Origin: Chalara sp. BL73
Taxonomy: Eukaryota; Ascomycota; Leotiomycetes; Helotiales
Assembly (NCBI GenBank): GCA_918026815.1
Contig: CAKJVC010000069.1
Location: 248,001 to 312,000 of the forward strand
Direction: 5' to 3'
Length of the DNA: 64,000 nt
Below the pieces are notes generated by a model. It saw only the letters and a list, made by a program, of their open reading frames with translations. It did no database searches and was not told the origin of the DNA. The position numbers were made by a program, and so were the translations under genes. This document shows positions 11,451 to 22,247 of the stretch, one piece after another (within the stretch, counting starts at the first letter, position 1; each line of letters starts with the position of its first letter).

Positions 11451-12905
11451 TCAATTTGCCCTCTTTTCACTGCCATGTCCGTTGATGTTGCTATTGGCTC
11501 GGGCAGCCTTGTCTTGATTGGCTCGTAGCTTTTGTGTTGGAATAGTCAGGCAATTGATGCCTAGGTATGAGCAGATGCTGTTGATGACAAGGAATGCCCA
11601 TCTGAAATAAATTATCAATGCAAAGACAAGATAGCCACGCAGATACCAAAGCTCCCAGAAAGCACTGATTGCCGGGAGGCCAACGCGAGGAAGATTGCCC
11701 AAGATGGCTCCTCCGACAAGTGGAGTGATCATCACCGTCCAGTATGGAAATGGCTGTCTAGTAAGATGAGCTAGAATGATCTTGGTGGTCATTCTGCCAA
11801 AGACGAATGACATGGTAACGCAGAATAGGACCAGTCGATTGTTGGCCATCAAGGTAGAGTATGGCGAAAAAAGCCATGCGCCGATAGAGAGCGAAAACAC
11901 AATCATTGGCGTCCATTCTAGGAATACCGGCAGCACGGGAAGCCTGTCCCTTCTCCTTGCTTTGATGACATTGATGACACAGAATGGTAAATGTGCACCA
12001 AAGAAAGCCGTCAATAGGATTGGCACCCAAAGATCTCTGACTGAGTACTCGCCAAAGAACTCGTGGTAGCCTAGAAAATAGTGGTGTCCCACGAGGTCTG
12101 TAATACGGTGCGTCCAGATATCAGGTCCGTAATAACCAGACAGAACCATGATTGTGCAGGCAAGGATTAAACCTTCCGTGGGCCCATTAAATACTCCTAG
12201 ATATAATGTGTGCGTGTGATATGTCTCCCAGGTCGAAAAGAACATTGGCAAGCATGGGATCAATGATGTGAAGATGCCAGACTTTGACGTTCCCAAGCCC
12301 ATAGCCGCAGTCTCCAATAAGCTAGCAAGTGTGCAGTTGAGAGAATCGATGCCATGGTCAAACAGCTCTCCCAAGCCACTCGATGTGCCAGTCCTTCTTG
12401 CTTGCTTTCCGTCCACATTGTCCATGGTCGAATACATCCACAAGCCAAAGGCGAAGCTATAATAGACCCACGAGGGACCCTGGTGGAACATGACTGATCA
12501 GTATTTGACCTTGTAAACTACAAGCATAGATCTTACAGGTCCAACCAAATCCGGCATCCATATCTCGAGGGTGACCACATTGGACAGAATGAAGAAGAAT
12601 CCTAGCAATGTGACCATGTTCGGCGCAAGCCATAATGGCAGAAGCTCGACGAAGGCATTCCACTGTACTTTGCTCAGCTAGAATCAAGAGAAGGTATAGG
12701 GAGGCCTCATACGTAATGCTTAAGGATATAATTCGAAATTAATGATTTGTCGACGCTGGAATATTTATACGTCTTCAGGTGAGCGAGAGCCTCGTCGGAC
12801 ACGCACTCGTGTGCAGCCTCCTCTAGCAGCCCATTAGTAAACGCACAGGCTCTTCATGGGCGCATTCGCAGATGCAAAGGCAGACTTACTCTTGCTGGGT
12901 GCCAT
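11451..12905 (-). CDS. CPT1: CDP-choline/CDP-ethanolamine:diacylglycerol phosphotransferase
   Basis: Catalyses the last step of the Kennedy pathway, transferring phosphocholine or phosphoethanolamine from its CDP form to diacylglycerol in ER/Golgi membranes. Four exons: 12905-12890, 12822-12713, 12662-12537 and 12479-11451. They give 426 residues, the usual size. The first exon has only 16 bases. Intron 1 has a perfect TACTAAT branch site. The catalytic CDP-alcohol phosphotransferase motif DG-x2-AR-x8-G-x3-D-x3-D is intact at the start of exon 4 (DGKQARR then GELFDHGID). Upstream lies the conserved YKYSSVDKSL block and FPLW-like LPLWLAPNMVTLLG. Several membrane helices fill the C-terminal half. 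Choline versus ethanolamine preference cannot be read from the sequence, so EPT1 is an equally fair name. Confidence 0.93.
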
Positions 12906-13872
12906 GGGATATGTTGGGGTTAAAGGTGTTGAGACAGGAGCGGGAAGAAGAGGATCCTTCTGCACCGCTAAAAGATTTAACGGCCGAATGATGGAGAGTG
13001 TGTGTCGGAATGGCTCCGACCGCGGGTTGAGGAGAAAATTCAGGAAGAGGCTGCAGATTAATAAAATTATCGTGACATACTCCTTTTTTGGCGTAAGAAA
13101 GGGAAGGTGCGGCGGGCGGTTATATATATATAATCAACCGCGCGGACATGGGGTCAGTCAGGGTCTGGGTCAGGGTTATTTGATGGATTGTTAGGGTCTC
13201 ATTCAAAATTGGATCGGTCCCCCAGGGTCTTGGCGAAAGCACATGCTGATGCTTGATGCTAATGATGATGATGATGATGGATGGGATAAATTGATTTGGA
13301 GGTATACAAGGACTCTATCTCCATCTTAGTATATCCATGAATCAGAATATTAACAGGGCCGACGATTGAAGCCATTGTCACCTACTTTGGAGTTTACTCC
13401 ACACTGAAAATGGGACACTATATTAAGCCACCCATCCATCAAACATTTCAACGGGGCTAGCTTCGCCAACTCCGGAGGTAAAAGGCCACAATTATCCGTC
13501 ACTGACCAGCAATAAGGATATTCACCATCTGCTCAATCAGAACATATAATCAAGTTGATGCGACCACCGTGGGAGGATTACGTATGGCATCTATTGTCAT
13601 TACTAGTTTGTTGGATACCAATTCAAAAATCCCCATGCTCCACCTGTTCGTGGAAATTAAGATGCATCTTCCACTCTGCATGTACGCTCCTACCAACAAT
13701 ATGCAACCCCAATAGAACACCGGAAAGACAAAACCCATCGCTAATCCAAGAGCTCGCTATAACGCATATACACGGAATGTGTAGAGAAGCCTTCACTATA
13801 CTTCTTAAATCGCATCAGCCTCGATTGATGCAGGCACTGTTTCTATATTGCCGAATCTGGCCGATTTCCAGT
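12906..13872. other. intergenic, probable CPT1 promoter
   Basis: Holds an imperfect palindrome around 13113-13143 (GCGGTT, an alternating TA core, AACCGC). Next come degenerate GGGTC-type repeats at 13149-13195 and a short GAT microsatellite at 13262-13280. No coding sequence is supported. Confidence 0.5.
13113..13143. promoter_or_regulatory. AT-core imperfect palindrome upstream of CPT1
   Basis: GC-rich arms GCGGTT and AACCGC flank an alternating TATATATATATAAT core about 210 bases upstream of the CPT1 ATG. It could serve as a TATA element or cruciform. A regulatory role is inference only. Confidence 0.3.
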
Positions 13873-14637
13873 TTACAGTAGGATAGCAAAGCCTGCGAAC
13901 AGACCTGCGAATACTACAGCTAGACCATAGCTCCTTCCGAGGTCCAAGGTAGCTAGAGCAGCATTTTTGTCACTGCTTGTCGATGACGAGGATGATGACG
14001 ATGAGGAATCATCCCCGCCGAGACCACTGTATACAACAGGTCCGTTGGTGCTTGTGCTGGTACTGGTTGCTGTCGCTGGCATTGTTGAGCTCGTTGTGGT
14101 ATTTACTCTTGTTGGATTCTGAGCTCCGCAAGGATTGTCGACTCTGCAGGCAGTTTGGCACGGCGTGTTTCCAGTTCCACATCTGTTTACACACTGATTC
14201 CCGTATTCCTGGCACAAAAAGAAAGGTATAGTTTGAGAGTAGTTGCCGGCGTCCGGAGTGATCCCGTTTCCACAGATACACGAGTAGGTAAGGGTTTCCT
14301 ACAGCTACGGTCAGCCAACGGCATGGACAGTGATAAGTCGGGATACTCACGGGATCGCAGTCATTCTCGGCGGTGCTGGCATCCTGTGCCTCGGTGTTCT
14401 GCAGGCAAAGCAAAGGGCAAGATGCCTGAAAAGGGTATTAGCCAAGAGCTTTAAGGCTGTGCTCATGTATCGAGCCCTCGGTCCATTTCAAAAACATACC
14501 TTTTGTGATACACACCAGCTCTCTCTCGTAGCAAGATCAACGGTGTCCGGATCAATAGAGTATTGTGTTGCTGCTTGTGCGTTGAAAGAAAAGATGGCCA
14601 CTGCCACGACGGCCAAAGATGATCTGAGCGAAATCAT
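13873..14637 (-). CDS. secreted, probably GPI-anchored Cys-rich surface protein (DUF7707-like)
   Basis: Predicted 212-residue extracellular protein. Three exons: 14637-14500, 14425-14351 and 14298-13873, all phase 0, with donors GTATGT, GTGAGT and acceptors TTTCAG, CTGTAG. Residues 1-22 form a signal peptide ending AQA. The middle domain (about 30-115) carries regularly spaced cysteines (WCVSQ, CPLLCLQ, NDCDP, YSCICGNG, FLCQ, CVNRCG, CQTAC, NPCG). This resembles fungal DUF7707-type secreted domains and is distantly like CFEM. A Thr/Ser-rich spacer and a run of serines follow. A hydrophobic C-terminal tail ending in GFAILL is typical of a GPI-attachment signal. The cell wall or outer membrane face is the likely location. 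Molecular function is unknown. Confidence 0.85.
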
Positions 14638-16114
14638 GACTGAGAATCTTGATAGAGCAATGGGGGAGAGAGTAGCTGAAGGGCTCTTCCGGAGGTCGAT
14701 GGTAGATTCAGGTAGGTTATTAACACTTGCTCTAAGTCTGATGCTTTCCAATTAGTACTTTGTTTAACAGAGGATGGATGTTGATTGTTGACGGCCCTTC
14801 CTCGAGTTTATGAAGGAGGAATTGGGTGTGGAATGTAATTACCTTTTGGGATGAGATGTCCCCAGGGAAGCTGAGACGGAGCGAATGAGGGCTCAGTTGA
14901 CGGGGTGTGGAATATTAAAAGTTGATATATTATTAATTATTAAGAAAAAAAGCAAATGCTCAGGTGCAGGAGAACGACAGACGATGGTGATGATGATGAT
15001 TATGAAGAAGAAGAAGTAGACGAGCAGCAGAGCGGGCGAAGAGACTCTTTTTATGAAAATGGAACCGTAGCTTAACCTTTCCGCGGCACCAGCCATGTAC
15101 AAAATCAATAAATGGCTTGGCAGCAGGAGAAGGTGCCCCATAAGCCGGAGCCAAGGGGTTGGTACTAGGCCTAAAATAGACAAGTGGAAGCAAAATAAAC
15201 CAATCATGGGGTTTTAAATGAGAGTGGCCCCCTAGCACGGCGCCACTTTTATCTCTCGGTAGTAGGAGGTAGATTTCGATGTCTCTCCCTCCCCCTCTCG
15301 CTCCCTGTCAAAGGTTTTTGGGGAGTGAGGAGGTCCGGAAACAAGTCATTTTCACCACTTTTGCCTCAACTCACACCACTCCACCATCCACCACCATGAC
15401 CGGACTGCTTCGTATTGATGCAGAAACACGCATAAGAGAGGGCGATACGGGTCTCACATCCAAGAGTCTACCCCTCTTTCGCCACCACGTAGCGTATCTT
15501 CCATCAGACAATTTTTTTAACGGCCGTTAACCAAGGGGGAAAGAAGGATAAAGAAACCTGAACTGGCTTCGGATATCATTTTGGAGGAGGCTGGCGAGGC
15601 TGGGAGGTACAGGTACATATATGTACATGTACATGCACCAAACAGTAAAAGAGTAGAATAGCTTAGACCCTTAGCTGGATCCCTGCATGAAATTATGGTA
15701 AGACAAGACAAGACAAAAAGGACAAAGGCTCGAATCATACTATAGCTACTTACAGCAGAACACACAGCCAATAAGCGAGCAACTTTAAAATCCAATGCTA
15801 CCACCCACTCCACTCCCAATTGAGGCTCAGCTTGAATGATGGATCACCTCACTTCACACTGTAAAACATAATAGAAACATTGCAAGAATAACTCAAATAA
15901 CCCACCATAACAACCACTAATCATCCCCGTATAGCGAACCCTATTGGATATCACATTCTTACATCCGTGAGCTTGGCAATCAAGTACGGGACTTCCCACG
16001 AGAGAGAGTGCGGCAAACCCGCCAAAAGCATATTTTGCTTGCACCAAACACCGCTGCCTCCCGGAGAACCACCGCACAGGACATCTGCGGGCGGCACCGC
16101 CTTGCAGCAGATGG
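14638..16114. other. intergenic, divergent promoter region
   Basis: Separates the minus-strand surface protein from the plus-strand PX gene and probably holds both promoters. There is a GAT/GAA-rich low-complexity stretch around 14983-15018. ORFs in 14893-15819 are low-complexity and not called. Confidence 0.5.
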
Positions 16115-16833
16115 ATGGAGGCTATCCCAAATGAACAGAACAACAATGGAAGGGCGAGCGACGACACGAGCAGCAGAGGGGCACTCGCGCTCGATACGAA
16201 TACTACGTCACCACCGATCAGCCAATCCCCAAATTCCTCCATAACGTCTCCGGTGACATCGCCGCCATATTGGATATCGACACATCAAAGATCTGCCTCT
16301 AATATCTCTGTGGAATCAATCGCAGCTGGCGCCATAACGCTGCTAGACAACACGGATTCGCCGCACGACAACAAGAGCAAGTTTTGCTGGGCAAAGAGCG
16401 TCTATATTGAGGATCATGTCATGGTGAATGAGCACAGAACAGGCATTGGGGCATTTGTTGTTTGGAACATCACCGTGGAAACCTTAAGGGTGCGTGTTGA
16501 TAGAGATGAAACAAAGGGAAGCATGACTAACGCCTCTCAGGGCTCATCGTTTCGCGTTCGCAAGCGTTACTCTGAATTCGTCGACCTAAGAGAAAGACTC
16601 CTGCAAACCTTCCCCAGCTTCGAATCTGCAATGCCACAGCTCCCGCCAAAGAGCCTGATATCCAAGTTCCGGCCGAAATTTCTAGAGAATCGACGGCAAG
16701 GCCTACAATACTTTCTGAAGTAAGTCTTTGCAAGGACCTCGCTATACCAGCCACTTCTGACCCTCGCAGTTGTATTCTACTAAATCCCGAGTTTTCTTCG
16801 TCTCCTGTTCTCAAGGAGTTTCTCTTCGAGTAA
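16115..16833 (+). CDS. YPT35: PX-domain protein, Ypt35-like
   Basis: Predicted 205-residue phosphoinositide-binding protein. In yeast Ypt35 is an endosomal/vacuolar adaptor that recruits Vps13. Exons: 16115-16489, 16541-16719 and 16770-16833. Residues 1-70 are Ser/Pro-rich and end in a TSPPYW motif; an adaptor motif there is inference. The PX domain fills the rest: VWNITVETLR joined to GSSFRVRKRYSEF, the RKRYSEF phosphoinositide pocket, then LPPKSL and the closing YFLNCILLNPEF. The last exon is short and was recognised because it completes the PX domain and stop. Intron 1 is 51 bases with GTGCGT, TGACTAAC and CTCAG signals but has no stop and keeps the frame, so it reads through as 17 extra codons. 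The PX fold argues that it is spliced. Confidence 0.87.
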
Positions 16834-17746
16834 ATATTTTGTACCACTTTTATATCTTGAGGCGCGGTGTTCTGGATATGTATATTTATATAGCAACGGC
16901 CTTGAATCACCGTTGGATTTGGCGCAGCTATGAAGCATAATGAAGCGCAAATACCCTGGACTTAGCAGCCTAATCGATCTCCGTGTATATATCAAAGCCT
17001 GTACATATGGTTATGAATTGTCTAATCTTGATCGTCCATAAGACTTTTTTTATTGGAGATAATTGAAACTTCAAACATTATTGGTCCCACCAGGGGAGGT
17101 CAGGGAGCAATCTAATGCTTGACATAAAATTCCCATTGCTTCCAGAAGCTTATCCTCTGTTATCCGAGAGAACTAGGCACATAGAAATGAGAGCGGTGCT
17201 AGGTCATTTTGAGCTCGATTTAGCCATTAGCCCACTGAGCCAGAGCACGAGGCTTCAAGAAACTTCTTCTGGACAATTCCAGCGTGTTATTTGTGACTGG
17301 AAATATCTCAAAATTTGAAGCTCCGGGGAGCAACTCATCGGGTGATTGACTGTTGGAACACCGCCGCCTCAGGAGATTCAGGTCTTGGTAAAGCGGCGCT
17401 TGCACCACCTAGTGACATCAACTGGATTGCGAGTATCAACCTATTCAGACCATTTAGAGAAGTGAGTCCCCCGTTTTGCGTCCATGCTATGCCCTCTTAG
17501 ACAAAGGTATCTTGAGCTATTTCTGCCTTTCGTCATTTCTAAAAAAAGAAAGGATAACCAGGTTCTAATCAAGTCTTTATAATCAACTCGCTCTAGATTT
17601 GTATTACGCAATCGCTGACCATTTGGCCCTCTAGACTTCGGGTCCTACTCACGTATAACAAAAAAGTATATAGCAGCAAGCCGTAGGATATACCGTTGAT
17701 ATTGCTTTCTATCCTCCAAAGTCACTCTTCTACCACCGTCCTCATT
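16834..17746. other. intergenic, no supported gene
   Basis: ORFs at 17115-17318 and 17220-17500 overlap on opposite strands and show nothing recognisable. The last 200 bases, pyrimidine-rich, are the probable promoter of the DsbA-like gene. Confidence 0.5.
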
Positions 17747-18550
17747 ATGGCTCTAGCACCAAAGTAAGTCACATCCTCGGCGAATATCCCTTGCCTCTGA
17801 ATGTTCCACGAGTTGTCATGCGTATATACACATGTTCCCGCTGCCGAAATAATACCGTCATTTCGATGTGCTCGGAGCGAAAACTGATTTTGGCAGGTTC
17901 AACGGCGCCCGATTCTCAGCAGCTGCACAAGCCCCAGTCCACACTTTAGAGCTCTACCTCGACTATGTCTGTCCATTCTCAGCAAAGATGTTCAACACGG
18001 TATACACCTCCGTCCTCCCTTTGATCAAGTCGAAGTACTCCGGGAAGGTGGACGTCATCTTCCGCCAGCAAATTCAGCCATGGCATCCTTCCTCTACTCT
18101 GGTCCATGAAGCCGGCGTGGCCGTCCTCCAACAACAACCAGACAAGTTCTGGGAGTTCAGCAAAGTATAACGCTGCCACCTAGCCCGCAATCATAATATT
18201 AATGACAATAGGTTCTTTTCGATGACGCAAAGTCCTTCTACGACGTAAACGTCGTCGGGGAGACCCGCAACGATACCTACAAACGCCTCTCCAAGATCGC
18301 TGGAAGCGTCGGGGTCGACGAGAAAAAGATCTATGATCTTCTCCACGTCGACAACAAGCCATCCGCCGATGGGAGCCTCAACAGTGGCAATGGCGTCACC
18401 AATAACCTCAAAGTCCTAGTCAAATACAACCGCAAGAGGGGTATTCACGTGACACCAACTGTGGTCTTCAATGGCATCGAGGAGGGCAGTATCAGTTCGG
18501 GATTTTCTGGAAAGGAATGGGAGGACTGGCTGGAGAAGAACATTGTTTGA
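17747..18550 (+). CDS. DsbA-like thioredoxin-fold protein
   Basis: Predicted 207-residue protein of the DsbA/thioredoxin-like fungal family. Exons: 17747-17763 (17 bases), 17897-18164 and 18212-18550. Introns are 133 and 47 bases, with donors GTAAGT and GTATAA and acceptors GGCAG and AATAG. The start MALAPK is the typical short first exon of this family. The fold marker is YLDYVCPFSAKMF near residue 35. It corresponds to the thioredoxin CxxC but here reads CPFS, with only the first cysteine. A cis-Pro segment VTPTVVFNG lies near residue 175. No signal peptide is evident, so a cytosolic location is likely. With a single active-site cysteine, a disulfide-isomerase or glutathione-type role is uncertain. 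The substrate is unknown. Confidence 0.88.
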
Positions 18551-20025
18551 CTAGATGGCGGGATCAGGGCGAACCTATGAGAAACGTTGTCATTGACATG
18601 TATGATTGTAAACATGGATGAATTTTTGACCACTTATGTATTTAAGCTCTACGTCGCATGCGTTTTTTGATATTACAGCATGGTTAGTGCTATATTTGCC
18701 AGCAGTCGTTCCTGAAGGTAAATATAGCCGAAAATTACGTCGTTGCTATTGGAAATTTTTGCTTGAGGATATAGATTCCAACATCATGGATTGCTGGGCC
18801 TCGATATTCCAGCTTGAGCCTCGAACCCTTTCGCAGCACATTTTTTAATTCCTTCTATGCAGTGCGCTTGTTCAAGGAGATATCTGCTGTACCATCTAGC
18901 TTGCGCTTGCTTCACGATTCTTCCAGACTTGGCAAACAACGGCACGATGAAGTTGAAGCCATCGAGGTTTTCAAAACTACAGGTACCACTATCCGATTCC
19001 CAGAAGTCTTGAGACCAACCAATCAGTCATTAAGACATGCGAGATATGTCAAGCAGCCTAACAAATTGCTTATGGAAAGAAGTAAAGACATAGCACACAT
19101 TGACTAGGAAGCATTCTCGACAGTGATATCTGATCTGGTTGCATAACCCACCTTCCTTCCTTCCTTCCTTCCTTCCTTCCTTCCTTCCTTCCTTCCTTCC
19201 TTCCTTCCTTCCTTAGCGTCTCATAAGCCGACCACCAAAGCCGCGCTTCCTCCGCCCACTACAAGATCTCACCGAAGGCGCCTTGGGAGCAACGACCGAA
19301 AGCCATCAAGAACTGGTGAGCAACCCGTGCCCACGCACAAGGAGCCGCGATCCTTATACATACCCAACGCCCCCAACCCACGCAGCCCCTCCAATCATCC
19401 CGGATCCTGCTGCACGGCACCTGGCAGCGCTAAACTTTAGATTCACCGGCTGTTGCGTAGGGTACAAACCGCCTCGGATCTCCGGATCGCCTGACGAAGC
19501 GCGGCTCGAAAGGATATGCGAATGCCCGCGCGAGCGGTCTTCGAGACATCTCCCTTGCATCGCGAGATTTGTGGAGGGTCAGGCTACGATCACCTGTGGG
19601 GTAGAAGATCCGGGGGTGGTGACGGGATTCGAAAGCGGAAAGGCGACCATGTCACGTAACCTACGGCACCTCAGCATTGAGACGCAAGAAAAGGTTGTTG
19701 ATGTTGAGGCACGTGTCATCGAACTGCGGACGCGCGGATGAGAAACGTACAACAGGGGAAGCAATTTTTAACATCTGCATTATACATTATTACATGACGA
19801 AGAAAACCAAACTCCCTCTACTTTTCTGCCCAGCTGGTAAACACTCTATGTACCACCCTGACAAATTTTTATACCGCGCTGCCTAGAAGAAATTGTAAAA
19901 CCAAAAACCCAAAACCACAAATCACAATCGTGCAACGTTCTCCTATCAACATTATAAATCATAGCTAAGACGCAGTTGGGTATCATTGCCGACACGCAGT
20001 GAGATGGAAGCAAAAAGTGGATAGC
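18551..20025. other. intergenic with a large tetranucleotide microsatellite
   Basis: Between convergent genes. It contains the CCTT tract at 19151-19214. An ORF at 19283-19741 starts at TTG and has no recognised domain; others (18636-18848, 18814-19107) are equally unconvincing. Confidence 0.5.
19151..19214. repeat. (CCTT) microsatellite, about 16 units
   Basis: An uninterrupted run of CCTT units about 64 bases long, pure pyrimidine on the plus strand. It is expected to be length-polymorphic between strains and could form triplex DNA. Confidence 0.95.
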
Positions 20026-22247
20026 CTATGACCTGTGCTCCCTTTGCTGAACCGAAGTCTCCGACTTGTTCTCATCCTGTACAAATATCCCATTGCCCAA
20101 AGCCGTATCTTTGATAACAGTCTTCTTCTTGCCAAACTCGCGAGCCGGCGTGCGATCATCAAAGAGGCTGTCCATCTCAGACTCGGTTCGGTCCTTGACC
20201 TCCGGGATATGGAAGTACGCCACGATTAGATAGGAGAAAGAGATGCAGGCCCAGATGAGCGCCCCGCGACCCTGCAGGTTCCAGGCACCGGGGTTCAATA
20301 TCTGTGGGTTGAGGACTTGCGCGATGACGCTGAAGACCAGGAAGCTGATGCGCGCGATGGCCATGGTATGGATCTTGAGCCGCGACGCTGGGATCTCGGT
20401 GATGAGCGTGTAGCAGATTGAGCCGACGGTCATGTCGAAGAGGAAGACGAAGAATATCATGAGAGCCGCTGAGGCGAGACCGGTGGCGTAGCTTGGTGTA
20501 GCAAACCCGATGCCACCGATCACTGCAAGGACACAGGACATGGAAAACACACCGTACAGGTATTGTGTCCGCCGGCCGACGGGAGTATATGCCATGATGG
20601 TCCATGCGAAGGCAACTCCAACAATGCCCATGACGTTCTGGATGATTCCGAAGGTGTAAATCCGTCCAGGCGTGAAAATATCCTCACCCTTGACAAAGTA
20701 ATTAGTGCTGTCCTATGTCGAGGAGGGGCTGGCGCTTACATTAGTGTATCTTTGCTGCTTCAGGAAATATGGGAGATTCTTAGCGAACGCGGCTCCTAGG
20801 AAACAGTGATATCAGCCTACTTCTTGATGAATATGAGGTTAAGTGAGTACGTACCACACCACTGTTGAGCTGCCCAGACAAGACATGTGATAAAGGTACG
20901 CCTGGTATTGATGCCACGGAAGCAATCCATGTAGTTTCTGCCAGTGTTTGAAGCTCTCTCCTGCTCATTCGTGAATATCAATAAGTCAATATGCTTACTG
21001 ATATCAAAGTCAGTATCCACACGGTGGGTCAATTTTATCAAAGCCCTCTTCGCTTTTTCGATCTCTCCATTCTGGACGAGCCAAGCTGGAGACTCGGGCA
21101 TCAAGAAAACGTTGACAATGATAATCACTGGATAGATCCACTGGATTGCATACGGAATGCGCCATCCCCAGTTGTCCATACGGTCGACAAAGCCTCGAAG
21201 GACTCCACAAGAGATTAATTGCCCGATGATCCCTAGTTGGGGATGTTAGAGCGTTTAAATAAAGAGGAGATTTGAGGGTATTTGCTCACAACAAAGATTG
21301 ACGTAAGAGTTCACATAGGGGCGGATCGAGAGTGGCATGAACGAAGTAGCATAGGATACCGGCAGAATCTGAAAAGTGCCATATGGTCTATAGGTTTCCG
21401 GATGTTAGTATCTCGAAACTAATGGCGAACATCAATGAAGCAATGAAGAGCACTGACATTCCGCATAGAAATTCTCCTGCGAAGAGCATGCTTATATTCT
21501 GAGCCAAGAACTGGAGGAAAATTGTGCCAGTTATAGCGAACATAAAGATGCCCATTGACTTCCTATAGCCTGCAGAACGTTAGCTTTTTAAAAGGAAGAA
21601 CTCTTGATTCGCATACCAAACCACTTAGAGAATTTCCCAGCTAAGGCCAAGCCAATCATTTGGCCAAATAATTGCCCCATGTGGAGCCCAGTTTGCCAGC
21701 TCGAGGATATTTCCCCATTACTGTTGACCGATTAACTTAATATTCGGACGTTGAACTGAGATATGGTCAAAAGCAACCAGGTTCTGACTTACTCGGTGTT
21801 CCCGAAATAGTGCCTGAACATAGGAAAGGCAAAAAACCCGCCGAGTATTGACATTTCATAACCCTCCACTACATGAGACAAAAGTCAGTCATTGTTTGGA
21901 AGCGTGAGACGGACAATTGATTGATAGTTCCATCGAACGAGCAATCGAGCTAACCATCACTTACTAAAGAGTGAAAGACATAAGACGAATATATGAAGGA
22001 TAGCCCTGCGATACAACTTCACTGCCTTCCATTTGGACTTTGTCAACTCATGTTCGTAAGCCGTGGCGTCTTTGAAATTTTCAAAGACCCTGTCATAGTC
22101 ATTGCCGAGTGCATTGCGGATTCGGTCCTCAGTCTCTGCATGAATGCCGATAACATTTCCGCCGTGAGGGGCGTCAGGAGTCTCTGAGATTAATACGTTC
22201 CCCATTGGGACATGCTTTTCTGATCCAGTGGTGTTATTGCCTGACAT
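20026..22247 (-). CDS. MFS sugar:H+ symporter, alpha-glucoside (maltose permease) type
   Basis: Plasma-membrane sugar uptake protein of the Sugar_tr family, MAL-type by overall character. Eight exons: 22247-21965, 21868-21793, 21720-21617, 21569-21458, 21387-21290, 21232-20855, 20795-20740 and 20688-20026. All phases close to give 589 residues, normal for the family. Recognisable elements in order: a polar N-terminal tail, MEGYEMSILGGFFAFP (helix 1), GLHMGQLFGQMIGL, the GIPYGTFQILPVSYA block, WGWRIPYAIQW, PESPAWLV, AAQQWCG, PVGRRTQYLYG and a cytosolic tail with ESEMDSLF. About twelve membrane helices are expected. Substrate preference between maltose, other alpha-glucosides and other sugars is not decidable. 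No glycosidase or regulator sits beside it, so it is not part of a MAL cluster here. Confidence 0.92.

Noticed and set aside
19283..19741. 152-codon plus-strand ORF after the CCTT tract
   Set aside because: Starts at TTG, has no recognisable domain and lies between convergent 3' ends.
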